Shown here: positions 52,820 through 62,083 of the stretch, piece by piece | Numbering within the stretch: position 1 is the stretch's first letter | Layout of the letters: every line of letters starts with the position of its first letter | The notes under the pieces: model-generated | Seen by the model: the letters and a program-made list of their open reading frames with translations, nothing else | Told to the model about the DNA's origin: nothing | The model's database searches: none | Position numbers and translations under genes: made by a program | Source: an uncultured Neglectibacter sp. | GTDB taxonomy: Bacteria; Bacillota; Clostridia; Oscillospirales; Acutalibacteraceae | Assembly: GCA_904419785.1 (NCBI GenBank) | Contig: CAJFSY010000001.1 | Location: 327,078-391,077, forward strand | Length of the DNA: 64,000 nucleotides | Reading direction: 5' to 3'

Positions 52820-53676
52820 CAGGGTCTCCGCCTTTCTTCCAGTATGTGATACACGGCCTCTTTGATCAGTTCCCCTGAGGCCTTTGGGGAAAACCGGCCC
52901 GGCAAAGAAGGTGCTTCCACCACCGAAAGGCGGCATTTCTCCACCGCTTGACGGTCTATCCCTCCCGGGGCGCTGGCTAGTTCTATTAAAATGGTATCCG
53001 GCCCTTGGCGTGAAAGGATCTCTTCCCCTACCACACGAGCCGGCACGGTATTAAAAATCACATCGTACTGTCCATTGACATGGCTGTACTCAAGGGCTTC
53101 GCACCCCAGCGCACGGATGGCTGTCAAATCCCAAGGCTTGCGGGCACAACAAGCCACCTGGGCGCCCATCCCCCGCAAAGCCAAACACAACGCTTTGCCG
53201 ATCCTGCCAAAACCTGTCACCAGGCAATGGGAACCGCCCAAGGCGCCTGGAGAGTGTTCCAACGCTAACGCCACAGCGCCTTCCGCGGTAAGAAACGCAT
53301 TTCCCAAAGTCAGCTCTTCCCGTTGGTAATAATCCAAAAAGCGGCTCTGTTCCCACAAGGGCGAGGAAGCCTTCAGCTTTCCAACCATGCCGCCTATGAC
53401 GAGACAGTTGCGGAAAGCATTCGCGAAACCGTCGTTCAAAACGATAGGCTTTTGTGAAAATGGGGCGTTCAACTCCAATCCATCCCGAGAAGCCGGCAAA
53501 GGCAAAAGGACCACCTCACACCTCTCCCCCATCTCTTCTATGGAAAGGCTGGGAAACTCCCCCTCTTCGTTTAACGCTTCCAGTCCATGAAAATATACCG
53601 GATATCCGTCCTCTCGTAAGGACCTGGCTAAGTACAGCTGCCGTTTATCTCCACCCGCAATGCCAAAACTTTCCAT
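52819..53676 (-). CDS. dpaA: Dipicolinate synthase subunit A
   Basis: 285-residue SpoVFA subunit, an NAD(P)-binding dehydrogenase-like protein: SFGIAGGDKRQLYLARSL at the start, GGSHCLVTGFGRIGKALCLALRGMG as the Rossmann motif near 143-167, and LIELASAPGGID near 225. ATG at 53676 has AAGGGATGGG upstream. A sigma-K-like promoter sits about 40-65 bases upstream, matching B. subtilis control of spoVF. It is evidence that the host makes dipicolinate spores. Confidence 0.95.
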   Translation of the reverse strand: MESFGIAGGDKRQLYLARSLREDGYPVYFHGLEALNEEGEFPSLSIEEMGERCEVVLLPLPASRDGLELNAPFSQKPIVLNDGFANAFRNCLVIGGMVGKLKASSPLWEQSRFLDYYQREELTLGNAFLTAEGAVALALEHSPGALGGSHCLVTGFGRIGKALCLALRGMGAQVACCARKPWDLTAIRALGCEALEYSHVNGQYDVIFNTVPARVVGEEILSRQGPDTILIELASAPGGIDRQAVEKCRLSVVEAPSLPGRFSPKASGELIKEAVYHILEERRRP

Positions 53677-53714
53677 GTGCCCATCCCTTTCGTTCCCAGC
53701 AGTCACGTCACTTT

Positions 53715-53743
53715 TATAGTATGGCGGTAAAAGAAATTTGGTT
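53715..53743 (-). promoter_or_regulatory. Sigma-K-like promoter of dpaAB
   Basis: Minus strand AACC as -35, 16-17 bases, then CATACTATA as -10, fitting the sigma-K pattern mACm, 16-17, CATAnnnTA. Confidence 0.6.
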
Positions 53744-53903
53744 ACGTCATCCGGATAAAAAGCCCTTAAAACAGCATATAACTGCCCCAAAGTCAAGTGC
53801 CATTCTTTGGAAATTTAAATTGGGGCTTTATTTTAAGGCCATTTTACAATATAATAAGAGTATTTATAAGAAATTGAAATCTCGACCCAAGGAGAGTTTG
53901 AAT

Positions 53904-55283
53904 ATGGACGGAAATATTTTGGACCACGTAAAAAAGCTTCACTTTGTGGGCATTGGCGGTTCTGGCATGTGCCCTATGGCAGAGATCCTCTTCCACAAGG
54001 GCTATACGCTCACCGGCTCTGATATCAACGAATCTGACACGCTGGAGCGCATACGTAGCTATGGCATCCCCGTGACCATGGGCCACAAAGCCGAAAATAT
54101 CGGCGACGCGGAAGTAGTTGTCTACACCGCCGCCTGTAAATCTGACAACCCGGAACTGGTAGCTGCAAGAGAACGAGGCATCCCCACACTGGAACGCTCC
54201 GTTATGCTTGGCCTGCTCACCCGCAAATTCACCCGGCCTGTAGCTGTTTCGGGAACACACGGAAAAACCACCACCACTGCTATGCTCACAGAGATACTCA
54301 TGGATGGCGGTATGGACCCCAGCGCCATCATTGGCGGAAAGCTGCCTATGCTGGGTGCGAACAGCCGTATCGGCCACAGCCAAACGATCGTGGTGGAGGC
54401 CTGCGAATATGTGGACACTTTTTTGGAACTGCACCCCGCCGTCTCTGTGATTTTAAACATTGACGCTGACCACTTGGACTATTTCAAAACTGTTGACAAT
54501 ATTGTAAAATCTTTCCGTCAGTTTGCCCGGCAGACTTCCCAGCTGATCGTGGTCAACGGCGACAACCAGCGGGCAATGGAGAGCGTTAATGGGCTTACTC
54601 ATGCCAAGATCGTCACCTTTGGTATGGGCGACCACAACGACTACTACCCCACGGACTTGAACGAAGAAGATACCGCCTGCGAAGATTTCACGCTGACGTA
54701 TCACGGCGAAAAACTCGGCCGTGTCAACCTGATCGTGCCCGGAGAGCACAACATGATGAACGCTTTGGCTGCTGCCGCCGCCGCCCACTGCCTGGGTGTG
54801 GCACCGGAGAGCATTTGCGCCTCTTTAGGCAAATTTTCCGGGGTGCACCGCCGCTTTGAAGTGTTGGGAAAATTCGAGGGCGTCACTGTAGCCGACGATT
54901 TCGCCCATCATCCCACAGAGCTTTCAGCTGTTCTCAGTTCCGCGGTGCGCATGGGTTACCGCCAGGTATGGGCCGTATTCCAACCCCACACATATTCCCG
55001 CACCTACAACCTGCTGGACGATTTTGCCAAAGCCTTGTCCATCCCCCAGCATGTGGTGATGACCGAAATCCTGGCTGTGCGCGAAACCAACACGTATAAC
55101 ATCCACACCAGCGATCTGGCCGAGAAAATCCCGGGCAGCACTTGGTTCTCAAGCTTTGAGGAAATCGCCGATTATGTAATGGAAAAAGCCCAGCCGGGAG
55201 ATTTGATCTTAACCTTGGGCGGCGGTGATATTTACAAGTGCGCCAACCTGATCGTGGAAAAATATAAACAGCGGCAAAAATAA
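53904..55283 (+). CDS. murC: UDP-N-acetylmuramate--L-alanine ligase
   Basis: 459-residue peptidoglycan enzyme adding L-Ala to UDP-MurNAc. Rossmann start HFVGIGGSGMCPMAEIL near 13-29, ATP loop SGTHGKTTTTAML near 113-125, VVEACEYVDTFLEL, and NIDADHLDYFK are all present. ATG at 53904 follows AAGGAGAG. A TATAAT box lies at about 53848-53860 but its -35 element is weak. A DUF6483-like gene follows after nine bases. Confidence 0.96.
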   Translation: MDGNILDHVKKLHFVGIGGSGMCPMAEILFHKGYTLTGSDINESDTLERIRSYGIPVTMGHKAENIGDAEVVVYTAACKSDNPELVAARERGIPTLERSVMLGLLTRKFTRPVAVSGTHGKTTTTAMLTEILMDGGMDPSAIIGGKLPMLGANSRIGHSQTIVVEACEYVDTFLELHPAVSVILNIDADHLDYFKTVDNIVKSFRQFARQTSQLIVVNGDNQRAMESVNGLTHAKIVTFGMGDHNDYYPTDLNEEDTACEDFTLTYHGEKLGRVNLIVPGEHNMMNALAAAAAAHCLGVAPESICASLGKFSGVHRRFEVLGKFEGVTVADDFAHHPTELSAVLSSAVRMGYRQVWAVFQPHTYSRTYNLLDDFAKALSIPQHVVMTEILAVRETNTYNIHTSDLAEKIPGSTWFSSFEEIADYVMEKAQPGDLILTLGGGDIYKCANLIVEKYKQRQK

Positions 55284-55292
55284 GGGGATTTC

Positions 55293-55682
55293 ATGCTGAC
55301 CGAGGATTATATCATTCGCATGATTCGGGATATGGGAAAAATGTTGGCCCGCGTATTGGGCAGCGACGGACTGGAACCGGAAGAAACCATTGAGGAGTGG
55401 GCGGAACGTTCCAGCGGGGATTCCCTCTTTCTGAAAGAACTGTATGACCTTTGTGACCGGGGAGAGATCAATCGGGCGGAAAACCTTCTGTTTGAACAGC
55501 TGGATTTTTCCGATTCCACCACGCTTCCGATTGTCCTTGGGTTCTATCAGCACCTAAACGGCTTTTCCGACAAGGAACTGGAAATGGGGAACTATTCCCG
55601 GGAAGAAATTTTCGAGGGCTTGACAGACTGTGCGGAGCAATACGGCATCGACCCTCAGCTTATGAACGCGTTCTGCCCTTGA
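55293..55682 (+). CDS. DUF6483-like small protein
   Basis: 129-residue acidic, helical protein beginning MLTEDYIIRMIRDMGKMLARVL, then a TPR-like helical part (FLKELYDLCDRGEINRAENLL). I think it belongs to DUF6483, found in Firmicutes; this rests on the start motif and size. Function unknown. It starts nine bases after murC with AAGGGG upstream and may be cotranscribed. Confidence 0.65.
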   Translation: MLTEDYIIRMIRDMGKMLARVLGSDGLEPEETIEEWAERSSGDSLFLKELYDLCDRGEINRAENLLFEQLDFSDSTTLPIVLGFYQHLNGFSDKELEMGNYSREEIFEGLTDCAEQYGIDPQLMNAFCP

Positions 55683-55714
55683 ATGTGGTATAGAATAAAG
55701 AAAGGACCTCTATA

Positions 55715-56527
55715 ATGATAGAAGCGCTATTTTTCGACATTGACGGCACTTTGATCGACCACAGTGCTGGTGGAGGCGGGAAAATCCCCCACTCGACCAT
55801 CGCCTGTCTCAACGCGCTGCGAAAAAAGAACATCAAACTTTTTGTGGCAACGGGAAGACCGTTGGAAATGGTTCATTTTTTGAAACCGATCTTCCCTTTT
55901 GACGGATTTGTCACTTTTAATGGGCAGCTGGCGATTACCCAGGAGGGCTCTGTGCTCCACCGTATGGCCCACAACCCAGAGGATATCCGTCTGCTGGCAA
56001 AGCTTGTTGAAGAGGACCCTTTCCCCTGTTTGCTGTTAGAGGAAACGGATAAATTCTATTTGAAGGACTATAACGTTATCCGGAAACATTACAAAGATTT
56101 AAATTTGCCTATCCCCCAAGGTCCTTATGACCTTAACCGGTTGAACAAGCACCCTGTCTTACAGTTTCTGGCTTACATGCCCTATGAGGATGTTGTAAGG
56201 CGTTTGCAGCCTTTACAGCACATCGAGGTTACTTCCGCTGGAGGGGATATCCTGGATATTATTCCGAAAGGCGGCGGCAAGGAAGTGGGCATCGCCGCTG
56301 TGGCGAATCATTATGGATGGAAACGGGAAAATATTTGCGTATTCGGTGACGGCAATAATGACTGCCGGATGCTGGAGTGGGCTGGGACCGGCATAGCTAT
56401 GGGAAACGGCACTCCCGCCGCCAAAGCCGCTGCGGATTATGTTACCACCCATGTGGGACAAGACGGTATCCAAAACGCTCTGCTGCACTTTGGATTGCTG
56501 TCGGAAAAGGACTTAAAAAATTTCTGA
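55715..56527 (+). CDS. Cof-type HAD hydrolase
   Basis: 270-residue haloacid dehalogenase-superfamily phosphatase with a type II cap: FFDIDGTLIDHSAG (nucleophile Asp near residue 8), VATGRPLEMVHF, and CVFGDGNNDCRMLEWAGTGIAMGNG near 205-230. Such enzymes hydrolyse sugar phosphates, nucleotides or FMN with low selectivity. AAAGGACC precedes the ATG. It is 32 bases after the DUF6483-like gene. Confidence 0.9.
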   Translation: MIEALFFDIDGTLIDHSAGGGGKIPHSTIACLNALRKKNIKLFVATGRPLEMVHFLKPIFPFDGFVTFNGQLAITQEGSVLHRMAHNPEDIRLLAKLVEEDPFPCLLLEETDKFYLKDYNVIRKHYKDLNLPIPQGPYDLNRLNKHPVLQFLAYMPYEDVVRRLQPLQHIEVTSAGGDILDIIPKGGGKEVGIAAVANHYGWKRENICVFGDGNNDCRMLEWAGTGIAMGNGTPAAKAAADYVTTHVGQDGIQNALLHFGLLSEKDLKNF

Positions 56528-56533
56528 CAATAA

Positions 56534-56563
56534 AAAAACGGACTGGAAAACCAGTCCGTTTTT
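56534..56563. terminator. Intrinsic terminator after HAD gene
   Basis: AAAACGGACTGG pairs with CCAGTCCGTTTT around AAAA with flanking T/A runs; can also serve the minus-strand mreB-like gene. Confidence 0.9.
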
Positions 56564-56578
56564 CTATATTTGAGAAAT

Positions 56579-57604
56579 TTAATAATACGCTACCAGAGGA
56601 TTCAGCCTGCCGTGGCCACGGGTGTCGATCTTGTCGATATACTTGATTGCCTTGCCCGCCCCTAAAACCACACAGTTCTCCGGATTATCAAAGGTGACCA
56701 CCGGAATTTTTGTCTTTTTGGAAAGAAGCGTGGAGAAACCATACAAGTTGGCCGACCCACCCGTAAGATAGATGCCATCGGTGAAAATATCTGCCAGCAA
56801 CTCGGGGGGCGTCTGCTCCAAAGTCTCCTGTACCGTACGGATAATAGAAATCGCCGGTTCGATCAAAGCCTCGATCATCTCGTCAGAATTCATTACTGTG
56901 GTCTCAGGCAGTCCTGTCATGGCGTTGCGGCCCTTCAAAGTATACTTCAACAGTTTTTTCCTGGGATAAGCGCAGCCTATGGCGATCTTCGCCTCTTCGG
57001 CGGTCCGTTCGCCTATGAGCAGGTTGAATTTTTTCCGCACATATTTTACAATGGCATCATTGAAATCTGCGCCCGCAATGCTGCAAGAATTGGCTACTGC
57101 GATACCGTTCAAGGAGATCACTGCCATATCCGTGGCGCCTTCGCCGATGTCCACAATCATGGTGCCATGAGGCACCGCGATATCTACTCCAGCGCCTATG
57201 GCTGCTGCCACAGGTTCCTCGATCAAGCAAACTTTACGGACTCCCGCCGCGGTAATCGCTTCTACCACAGCCCGCTTCTCCACCTCGGTCACATTACAAG
57301 GCACGCTGACCACAACCCGCGGCATAAACACCCTGCTGGAGCTGATCTGCTTTAAGTAATAGCTGATAAGCTGTTCGGCCATAGAGAAATCGGATATAAC
57401 ACCGTTGCTCAAAGGCTGGGAAACAGTGATCCGGTCGGAGGTGCGCCCCAACATATCATAAGCGTCGCTGCCAATGGCAATCACTTCGTCGGTCAGATTA
57501 TCTACGGCTATAATAGAAGGCTCGCTTAACACAATGCCTTTGCCGTCCAGATACACTTTAAACCGGGAAGTCCCCAGATCAATGGCGATATCGGTTCCTA
57601 TCAT
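56579..57604 (-). CDS. MreB/Mbl-family actin-like protein
   Basis: 341-residue actin-like ATPase. TDIAIDLGTSRFKVYLDGKGIVLSEPS at the start is phosphate-1 region, SVPCNVTEVEKRAVVEA, VCLIEEPVAAAIGAG, and DIGEGATDMAVISLNG (phosphate 2), and YLTGGSANLYGF (adenosine motif) follow. In phosphate 1 the usual GTANT is GTSRF, and the protein is not next to mreCD, so it resembles Mbl/MreBH-type paralogues or a sporulation-linked one rather than the main MreB. It has its own promoter and a 125-base structured leader. Confidence 0.88.
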   Translation of the reverse strand: MIGTDIAIDLGTSRFKVYLDGKGIVLSEPSIIAVDNLTDEVIAIGSDAYDMLGRTSDRITVSQPLSNGVISDFSMAEQLISYYLKQISSSRVFMPRVVVSVPCNVTEVEKRAVVEAITAAGVRKVCLIEEPVAAAIGAGVDIAVPHGTMIVDIGEGATDMAVISLNGIAVANSCSIAGADFNDAIVKYVRKKFNLLIGERTAEEAKIAIGCAYPRKKLLKYTLKGRNAMTGLPETTVMNSDEMIEALIEPAISIIRTVQETLEQTPPELLADIFTDGIYLTGGSANLYGFSTLLSKKTKIPVVTFDNPENCVVLGAGKAIKYIDKIDTRGHGRLNPLVAYY

Positions 57605-57654
57605 CCTCTAAATCATCCTTACACTCATATTCCACAAACACAGTTAAACGTTTA

Positions 57655-57708
57655 AAACCACCCACAGGCTGTATGCCCATACTTGCCTGTATCTGCCTTG
57701 GGCAGACT
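57655..57708 (-). other. Two hairpins in the mreB-like leader
   Basis: In minus-strand order AGTCTGCC/GGCAGAT (loop CAA) is followed by CAGGC-AA-GTAT/ATAC-A-GCCTG with a GGGC loop. No T-run follows. They lie between the promoter and start codon; no known riboswitch recognised. Confidence 0.6.
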
Positions 57709-57737
57709 ATAGGGGGCGCTAAACGCTGTTCTTTTTC

Positions 57738-57766
57738 ATTATACTACAAAATCCCGACTTTTTCAA
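57738..57766 (-). promoter_or_regulatory. Promoter of mreB-like gene
   Basis: Minus strand TTGAAA, 17-base spacer, TATAAT, about 130 bases before the start codon. Confidence 0.8.
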
Positions 57767-57825
57767 CAGGGGAAATGTTTTCCTTGAGTTAGCCGTAAGG
57801 TCACGCTGCACTCTGTTCATTTGTT

Positions 57826-60063
57826 TTAAAAAGTTCTCTGTTTCTCACCTTGGTCTTGGTTTTCCAAAAAATACTTCAAGCCTGTATAGCGCCTTGTTTT
57901 TCGGTCGTTTTCGATCATCGCGCCCACGATCCCCCGCTGTCCTACCAAAATCAACAGCTGCTTGGCACGGGTCACGCCTGTGTACAGCAGGTTCCTGTAA
58001 CAAAGCTGCTTGGGTGGCTTAAGTACCGGGATGATCACCGCGGGAAATTCATTGCCCTGGCTCTTATGTACTGTCACAGCATAGGCTAGCTCTAACTCGC
58101 TGGAAGCGTGCTCAAAATCGTAAAGCACATCTTTGTCATCAATGTGGACATACAACGCGCCTCCCGGCCGGTCGATCTCCGTCACCACCCCCATATCCCC
58201 GTTGAACACTCCCTCACCAGTCGTGCCGTCATCTTTGGTCCAAGGCAAATGATAGTCATTCCGTATCTGCATCACCTTATCCCCTAGTCGGAACAAAGTG
58301 CCGTTGATCTTCACTTCTTGTTTTCCTTTCGCCGGAGGATTCACTGCCTCACGCAGCAGCTTATTGAGTTCTACCGTTCCCAATTCCCCTTTTCTGCCGG
58401 GGCAAAGCACCTGGATATCTGTCACGCTGGAATAGCCATAACTTTTGGGCAAACGGACAGCTGCCAATGACACGATGAGCTGGGCAGCTTGCTCCGGCGA
58501 TTCTTGAGACAAAAAGAAAAAGTCATTGTCCCGGCGGTTCAATTCCGGCATTTTCCCCTCTACAATCCGGTGGGCACTGGTAACGATCAGGCTTTCCATA
58601 GATTGGCGGAAAATCTCTTTCAGCTGCACCGTGGGAAACAACCCGGAAGCAATCAGATCGCCCAAAACGTTTCCAGCTCCCACGCTTGGGAGCTGATCGC
58701 TGTCCCCTACCAGCACTAGCCGGCAGGAAAACGGCAGCGCGCGCAAGACGCTTTCAAACACGTAAGAATCCACCATGGAAAGCTCATCGATCACCAAACA
58801 GTCGCATTCCAAAGGATTCCGCTCGTTCCGGGTAAACACAGGATTGTCCTGTTCGTCCCAATCCACTTGAAGCAGCCGGTGGATTGTCTTGGCTTCCTCG
58901 CCGGTCAGTTCGCTCATGCGCTTAGCTGCCCGGCCTGTGGGAGCAGCCAAGTACACCTGTTCTCCCGCTTCCTTCAACAGCTGGATAATGGCGTTTAAAG
59001 TGGTGGTTTTACCGGTACCGGGACCACCTGTCAAAATCAAGATGCCCTGTTCCAAGGCAGCCCGAATCGCTTCTTTTTGCTTTTCCGCATATTGAATGCC
59101 TTTATTCCGTTCAATCTTGGCGATCTTGGCATCCGCTCCCCCAATGGTATTGGGAGACATTCCAACCATGGTATGCATCCGCGCGGCGATATACGCCTCG
59201 GAAGCGTGCTGTTTTTGCAAAAATAAATAGTCCCGGTCATGGAACGTCTCGCACACAATATGGAATCCCTGGCACAGGGTATATATCCCGTCCTGCACCG
59301 CGTCCAACTCTACTCCCAACAGCTGGGCGGAAGCCGCGCAAAGCTTGTCCATGGGCAAGCAGGTGTGGCCGTTATTCAGGTTGTGCCGCAGCACATAAAG
59401 AATCCCTGCCTGCACGCGGCCCATATCATCCCGCTCTTTTTCCATGGATTCCGCAATGGCGTCAGCAATATCAAAACTGATATCTATCCCCTCGCCGCAC
59501 AGGCAATATGGGTCCTCTTGGATGCAGGCGATGGATGCCGCCCCAAACTGCTTCCACACCAGTACGGTCTCCTCCGGCCGCACTCCATAAGCCCCCAAAA
59601 ACATCATCAGTTCCCGGATGCCATACACCCGCTTTAACTCCTCGCCGATCTCTTTGGCTTTCTCTTGGGTAATGCCCTTGATCTGCGCCAGCCGTTCCGG
59701 GTCGCTTTCCATGATCTCTAAGGCTTTGTCCCCAAAGGTCTGCACAATGCGCCGGGCCATGGCGGGACCTACCCCTTTCACAGCGCCGGAGGAAAGATAT
59801 TTCAGCATAGCGGCTGTGGTAGCGGGCCGAGCCCGGTCAAACGTTTCCGCTTTAAACTGATCGCCAAACGAAGGATGGCTGGTCCATGTGCCATACACCC
59901 GCAGCTCTTCTCCTTCGCTGACAAAGGGAAATGACCCCACTACGGTGACCAGCCCACCCTCAGTGGCCAGTTCCATCACTGTATATTGGTTTTTATCGTT
60001 GTGATATGTAACATGCTCTACCGAGCCGCAAAGCTCCAGCAGGGCGCTTTCCTGTTCCGCCAA
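57826..60063 (-). CDS. recD2: ATP-dependent helicase RecD2
   Basis: 745-residue SF1B 5'-3' DNA helicase of the RecD2/YrrC type. An N-terminal OB-like part, helix-hairpin-helix repeats (KGVGPAMARRIVQTFG, IKGITQEKAKEI near 110-160), Walker A TGGPGTGKTTTLNAII near 330-345, VIDELSMVD as Walker B, GDSDQLPSVGAG, and the C-terminal VTVHKSQGNEFPAVIIPV motif are present. Start is TTG at 60063, seven bases after GGAGG; no better ATG fits the family N-terminus. It follows the 111-residue membrane protein by 24 bases. Confidence 0.94.
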   Translation of the reverse strand: MAEQESALLELCGSVEHVTYHNDKNQYTVMELATEGGLVTVVGSFPFVSEGEELRVYGTWTSHPSFGDQFKAETFDRARPATTAAMLKYLSSGAVKGVGPAMARRIVQTFGDKALEIMESDPERLAQIKGITQEKAKEIGEELKRVYGIRELMMFLGAYGVRPEETVLVWKQFGAASIACIQEDPYCLCGEGIDISFDIADAIAESMEKERDDMGRVQAGILYVLRHNLNNGHTCLPMDKLCAASAQLLGVELDAVQDGIYTLCQGFHIVCETFHDRDYLFLQKQHASEAYIAARMHTMVGMSPNTIGGADAKIAKIERNKGIQYAEKQKEAIRAALEQGILILTGGPGTGKTTTLNAIIQLLKEAGEQVYLAAPTGRAAKRMSELTGEEAKTIHRLLQVDWDEQDNPVFTRNERNPLECDCLVIDELSMVDSYVFESVLRALPFSCRLVLVGDSDQLPSVGAGNVLGDLIASGLFPTVQLKEIFRQSMESLIVTSAHRIVEGKMPELNRRDNDFFFLSQESPEQAAQLIVSLAAVRLPKSYGYSSVTDIQVLCPGRKGELGTVELNKLLREAVNPPAKGKQEVKINGTLFRLGDKVMQIRNDYHLPWTKDDGTTGEGVFNGDMGVVTEIDRPGGALYVHIDDKDVLYDFEHASSELELAYAVTVHKSQGNEFPAVIIPVLKPPKQLCYRNLLYTGVTRAKQLLILVGQRGIVGAMIENDRKTRRYTGLKYFLENQDQGEKQRTF

Positions 60064-60086
60064 GGCGCTTCCTCCATCATGCCGTT

Positions 60087-60422
60087 TTATCGTTCTCTTG
60101 TTATATGATACACCAGATTCTCCCGTTTGCATAGCCGCAGATTCGGATACCTGCGCTCTAAAATCTTACAAATGGCTTCTATTTGCGGATCATCGTTTTG
60201 GTTGAAGCACAGTATTTCGCAATCGCCCCAGTCCATCCACTGGGCCCGGGCCATGGCCCCACGTATGAGCTGTTCGCACTCTTCCCCATCTTGTGGGACC
60301 ACTACCACCACCCCACTGTGGGGCCTGACTGGCTTCATCAGCCAAAAAATCCCCATCCTTGCCAGTTCTACCACACCCAAGGCAGCTAGGAACACCACAA
60401 GGCTCCAAAACAGAAGTTCCAT
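60087..60422 (-). CDS. Small membrane protein of unknown function
   Basis: 111-residue protein with one N-terminal hydrophobic helix at about 3-28 (LLFWSLVVFLAALGVVELA) and an alpha/beta soluble part with VVVVVPQDGEECEQLIRG and WGDCEILCFNQNDDPQIEAICKILERRYP, suggestive of a nucleotide- or ligand-binding half-domain but not assignable. ATG at 60422 follows GGAGGTG. It precedes recD2 by 24 bases and follows the metK terminator by about 60. Confidence 0.8.
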   Translation of the reverse strand: MELLFWSLVVFLAALGVVELARMGIFWLMKPVRPHSGVVVVVPQDGEECEQLIRGAMARAQWMDWGDCEILCFNQNDDPQIEAICKILERRYPNLRLCKRENLVYHITRER

Positions 60423-60484
60423 AAACGCCACACCTCCATAGGACAGTGTATGCTCCGGCAGGAACCTGGTGCTTTTCCACCCAG

Positions 60485-60514
60485 GAAAAAAGGCTGCCGC
60501 AAAAACGCAGCAGC
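60485..60514 (-). terminator. Intrinsic terminator after metK
   Basis: Minus strand GGCTGCTGCG pairs with CGGCAGCC around a T-rich loop, followed by TTTTTT. Confidence 0.85.
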
Positions 60515-60589
60515 CCAGGAGATTCCTCATAAATTTGATAACCAGCCAGCGCTGGCGCCTTTCCGTGCGCCAAAAGGCTGTGGCAGCTT

Positions 60590-61774
60590 TTACCGGTCTA
60601 CAACAGCACGCAAAAGAGCTTCAGCCCGGTTTGTCTTCTCCCACGGCACGCCCAAATCTTCACGACCCATATGGCCATAAGCAGCCAAAGGACGATAAAT
60701 GGGACGGCGCAGATCCAATTCCTTGATGATGGCGGTAGGACGCAGGTCGAACACCTGCTGCACTGCCTGAGACAACCGCTCATCGCTGACAGTACCGGTG
60801 CCGAAGGTATCCACCATAATAGACACAGGACGAGCTACGCCAATGGCATATGCCAGCTCGATCTCGCAGCGGCGGGCAAGTCCGGCAGCCACAATATTCT
60901 TAGCTACCCAGCGGGCGGCATACGCAGCGGAACGGTCCACTTTGGTGGGGTCTTTTCCGGAGAAAGCGCCGCCGCCATGACGTCCATACCCACCGTAAGT
61001 ATCCACAATGATCTTCCGGCCGGTCAAACCGCTGTCACCAACAGGGCCGCCAATCACAAAACGGCCAGTGGGATTGATATAAATGCGGGTATTCTGATCC
61101 ACCAGTTCGGCGGGGACTACAGGCTTGATCACATATTTGACCATATCTTTTTTCAAGCGGTCCATTTTGACTTCCTCGTCATGCTGCGTGGAAATAACAA
61201 TGGCATCTACCCGCTTCACTTTATCCCCATCATATTCCACAGTGACCTGTGTTTTGCCATCCGGACGAAGATATTTCAAGGTACCATCCTTCCGGACCTG
61301 GGCAAGCTGCTTTGCCAGCTTGTGACTGAGCGAAATAGCCAAAGGCATCAGCTCAGGAGTTTCGTCACAGGCATAGCCGAACATCATGCCTTGGTCGCCG
61401 GCGCCGGTCAGGCTGTTTTCGTCGGTCTCACCGTTTTTCGCCTCTAAGGACTGGTTCACACCCATGGCGATATCGGCAGACTGTGTATCGATGGAAGTAA
61501 GTACGCCGCATGTATTGCCGTCAAAGCCGCACTTGGGGTCATCGTAGCCGATCTCCTTCACCACTTGGCGCACGATAGCGGGAATATCCACATAGCAGGA
61601 AGTGGTGATCTCGCCCATCACATGGATGACGCCGGTAGTCGCGGTGGTCTCGCAAGCCACATGGGCTTCTGGGTCCTGCTCAATGATAGCATCCAACACA
61701 GCGTCGGAAATCTGGTCGCACACCTTGTCGGGGTGCCCCTCAGTTACAGATTCGGAAGTAAATAATTTTGTCAT
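60590..61774 (-). CDS. metK: S-adenosylmethionine synthetase
   Basis: 394-residue enzyme making SAM from methionine and [26 protein letters not shown] is at residues 6-28, [21 protein letters not shown] near 115-135, and the P-loop-like [23 protein letters not shown] near 260-282. ATG at 61774 has GAAAGGGGA upstream. Expression is controlled by a SAM-I riboswitch directly in front, closing a feedback loop. It is monocistronic. Confidence 0.97.
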   Translation of the reverse strand: MTKLFTSESVTEGHPDKVCDQISDAVLDAIIEQDPEAHVACETTATTGVIHVMGEITTSCYVDIPAIVRQVVKEIGYDDPKCGFDGNTCGVLTSIDTQSADIAMGVNQSLEAKNGETDENSLTGAGDQGMMFGYACDETPELMPLAISLSHKLAKQLAQVRKDGTLKYLRPDGKTQVTVEYDGDKVKRVDAIVISTQHDEEVKMDRLKKDMVKYVIKPVVPAELVDQNTRIYINPTGRFVIGGPVGDSGLTGRKIIVDTYGGYGRHGGGAFSGKDPTKVDRSAAYAARWVAKNIVAAGLARRCEIELAYAIGVARPVSIMVDTFGTGTVSDERLSQAVQQVFDLRPTAIIKELDLRRPIYRPLAAYGHMGREDLGVPWEKTNRAEALLRAVVDR

Positions 61775-61829
61775 AGCAATTCCCCTTTCTGAAAAATCGT
61801 TCCTATCAAGGTTCATTCCCAAAAAGTAA

Positions 61830-61957
61830 GGACCCCTCGAAAAACGAGGAGTCCGCTTTCACCTCATCTTTCGGTTCTCACCGCAGGAATTGGCACCTTG
61901 TGTTCATCACAGGTTGCCGGGCATCACAGGGCCTGTCCCTCCGCCGCTCTTGATAAG
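61830..61957 (-). promoter_or_regulatory. SAM-I (S-box) riboswitch with terminator
   Basis: Minus strand shows the S-box consensus: CTTATCAAGAG opening helix, GGAGGGA, GATGCCCGGCAACC, GGTGCCAATTCC, and closing GATGAG, which pairs with CTTATC as P1 (aptamer about 61957-61863). A terminator GGACTCCTCG/CGAGGGGTCC followed by CTTACTTTTT ends at about 61821. SAM binding would favour termination and lower metK mRNA. Bases 61958-62083 contain only the promoter and AT-rich sequence. Confidence 0.93.
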
Positions 61958-61981
61958 GAAGTATTCTATTTTCTGTTTGTT

Positions 61982-62010
61982 ATTATAGCACCTTGTGTCA
62001 TATCTGTCAA
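61982..62010 (-). promoter_or_regulatory. Consensus promoter of metK riboswitch RNA
   Basis: Minus strand TTGACA, 17-base spacer, TATAAT, both exact, about 20 bases before the S-box start. Confidence 0.92.
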
Positions 62011-62083
62011 TGGAAGCACAGGATTTTCCAGATAATTCGACACAAAAGCGTATTACAATATTCTCACAAAATAACGCGATTGA

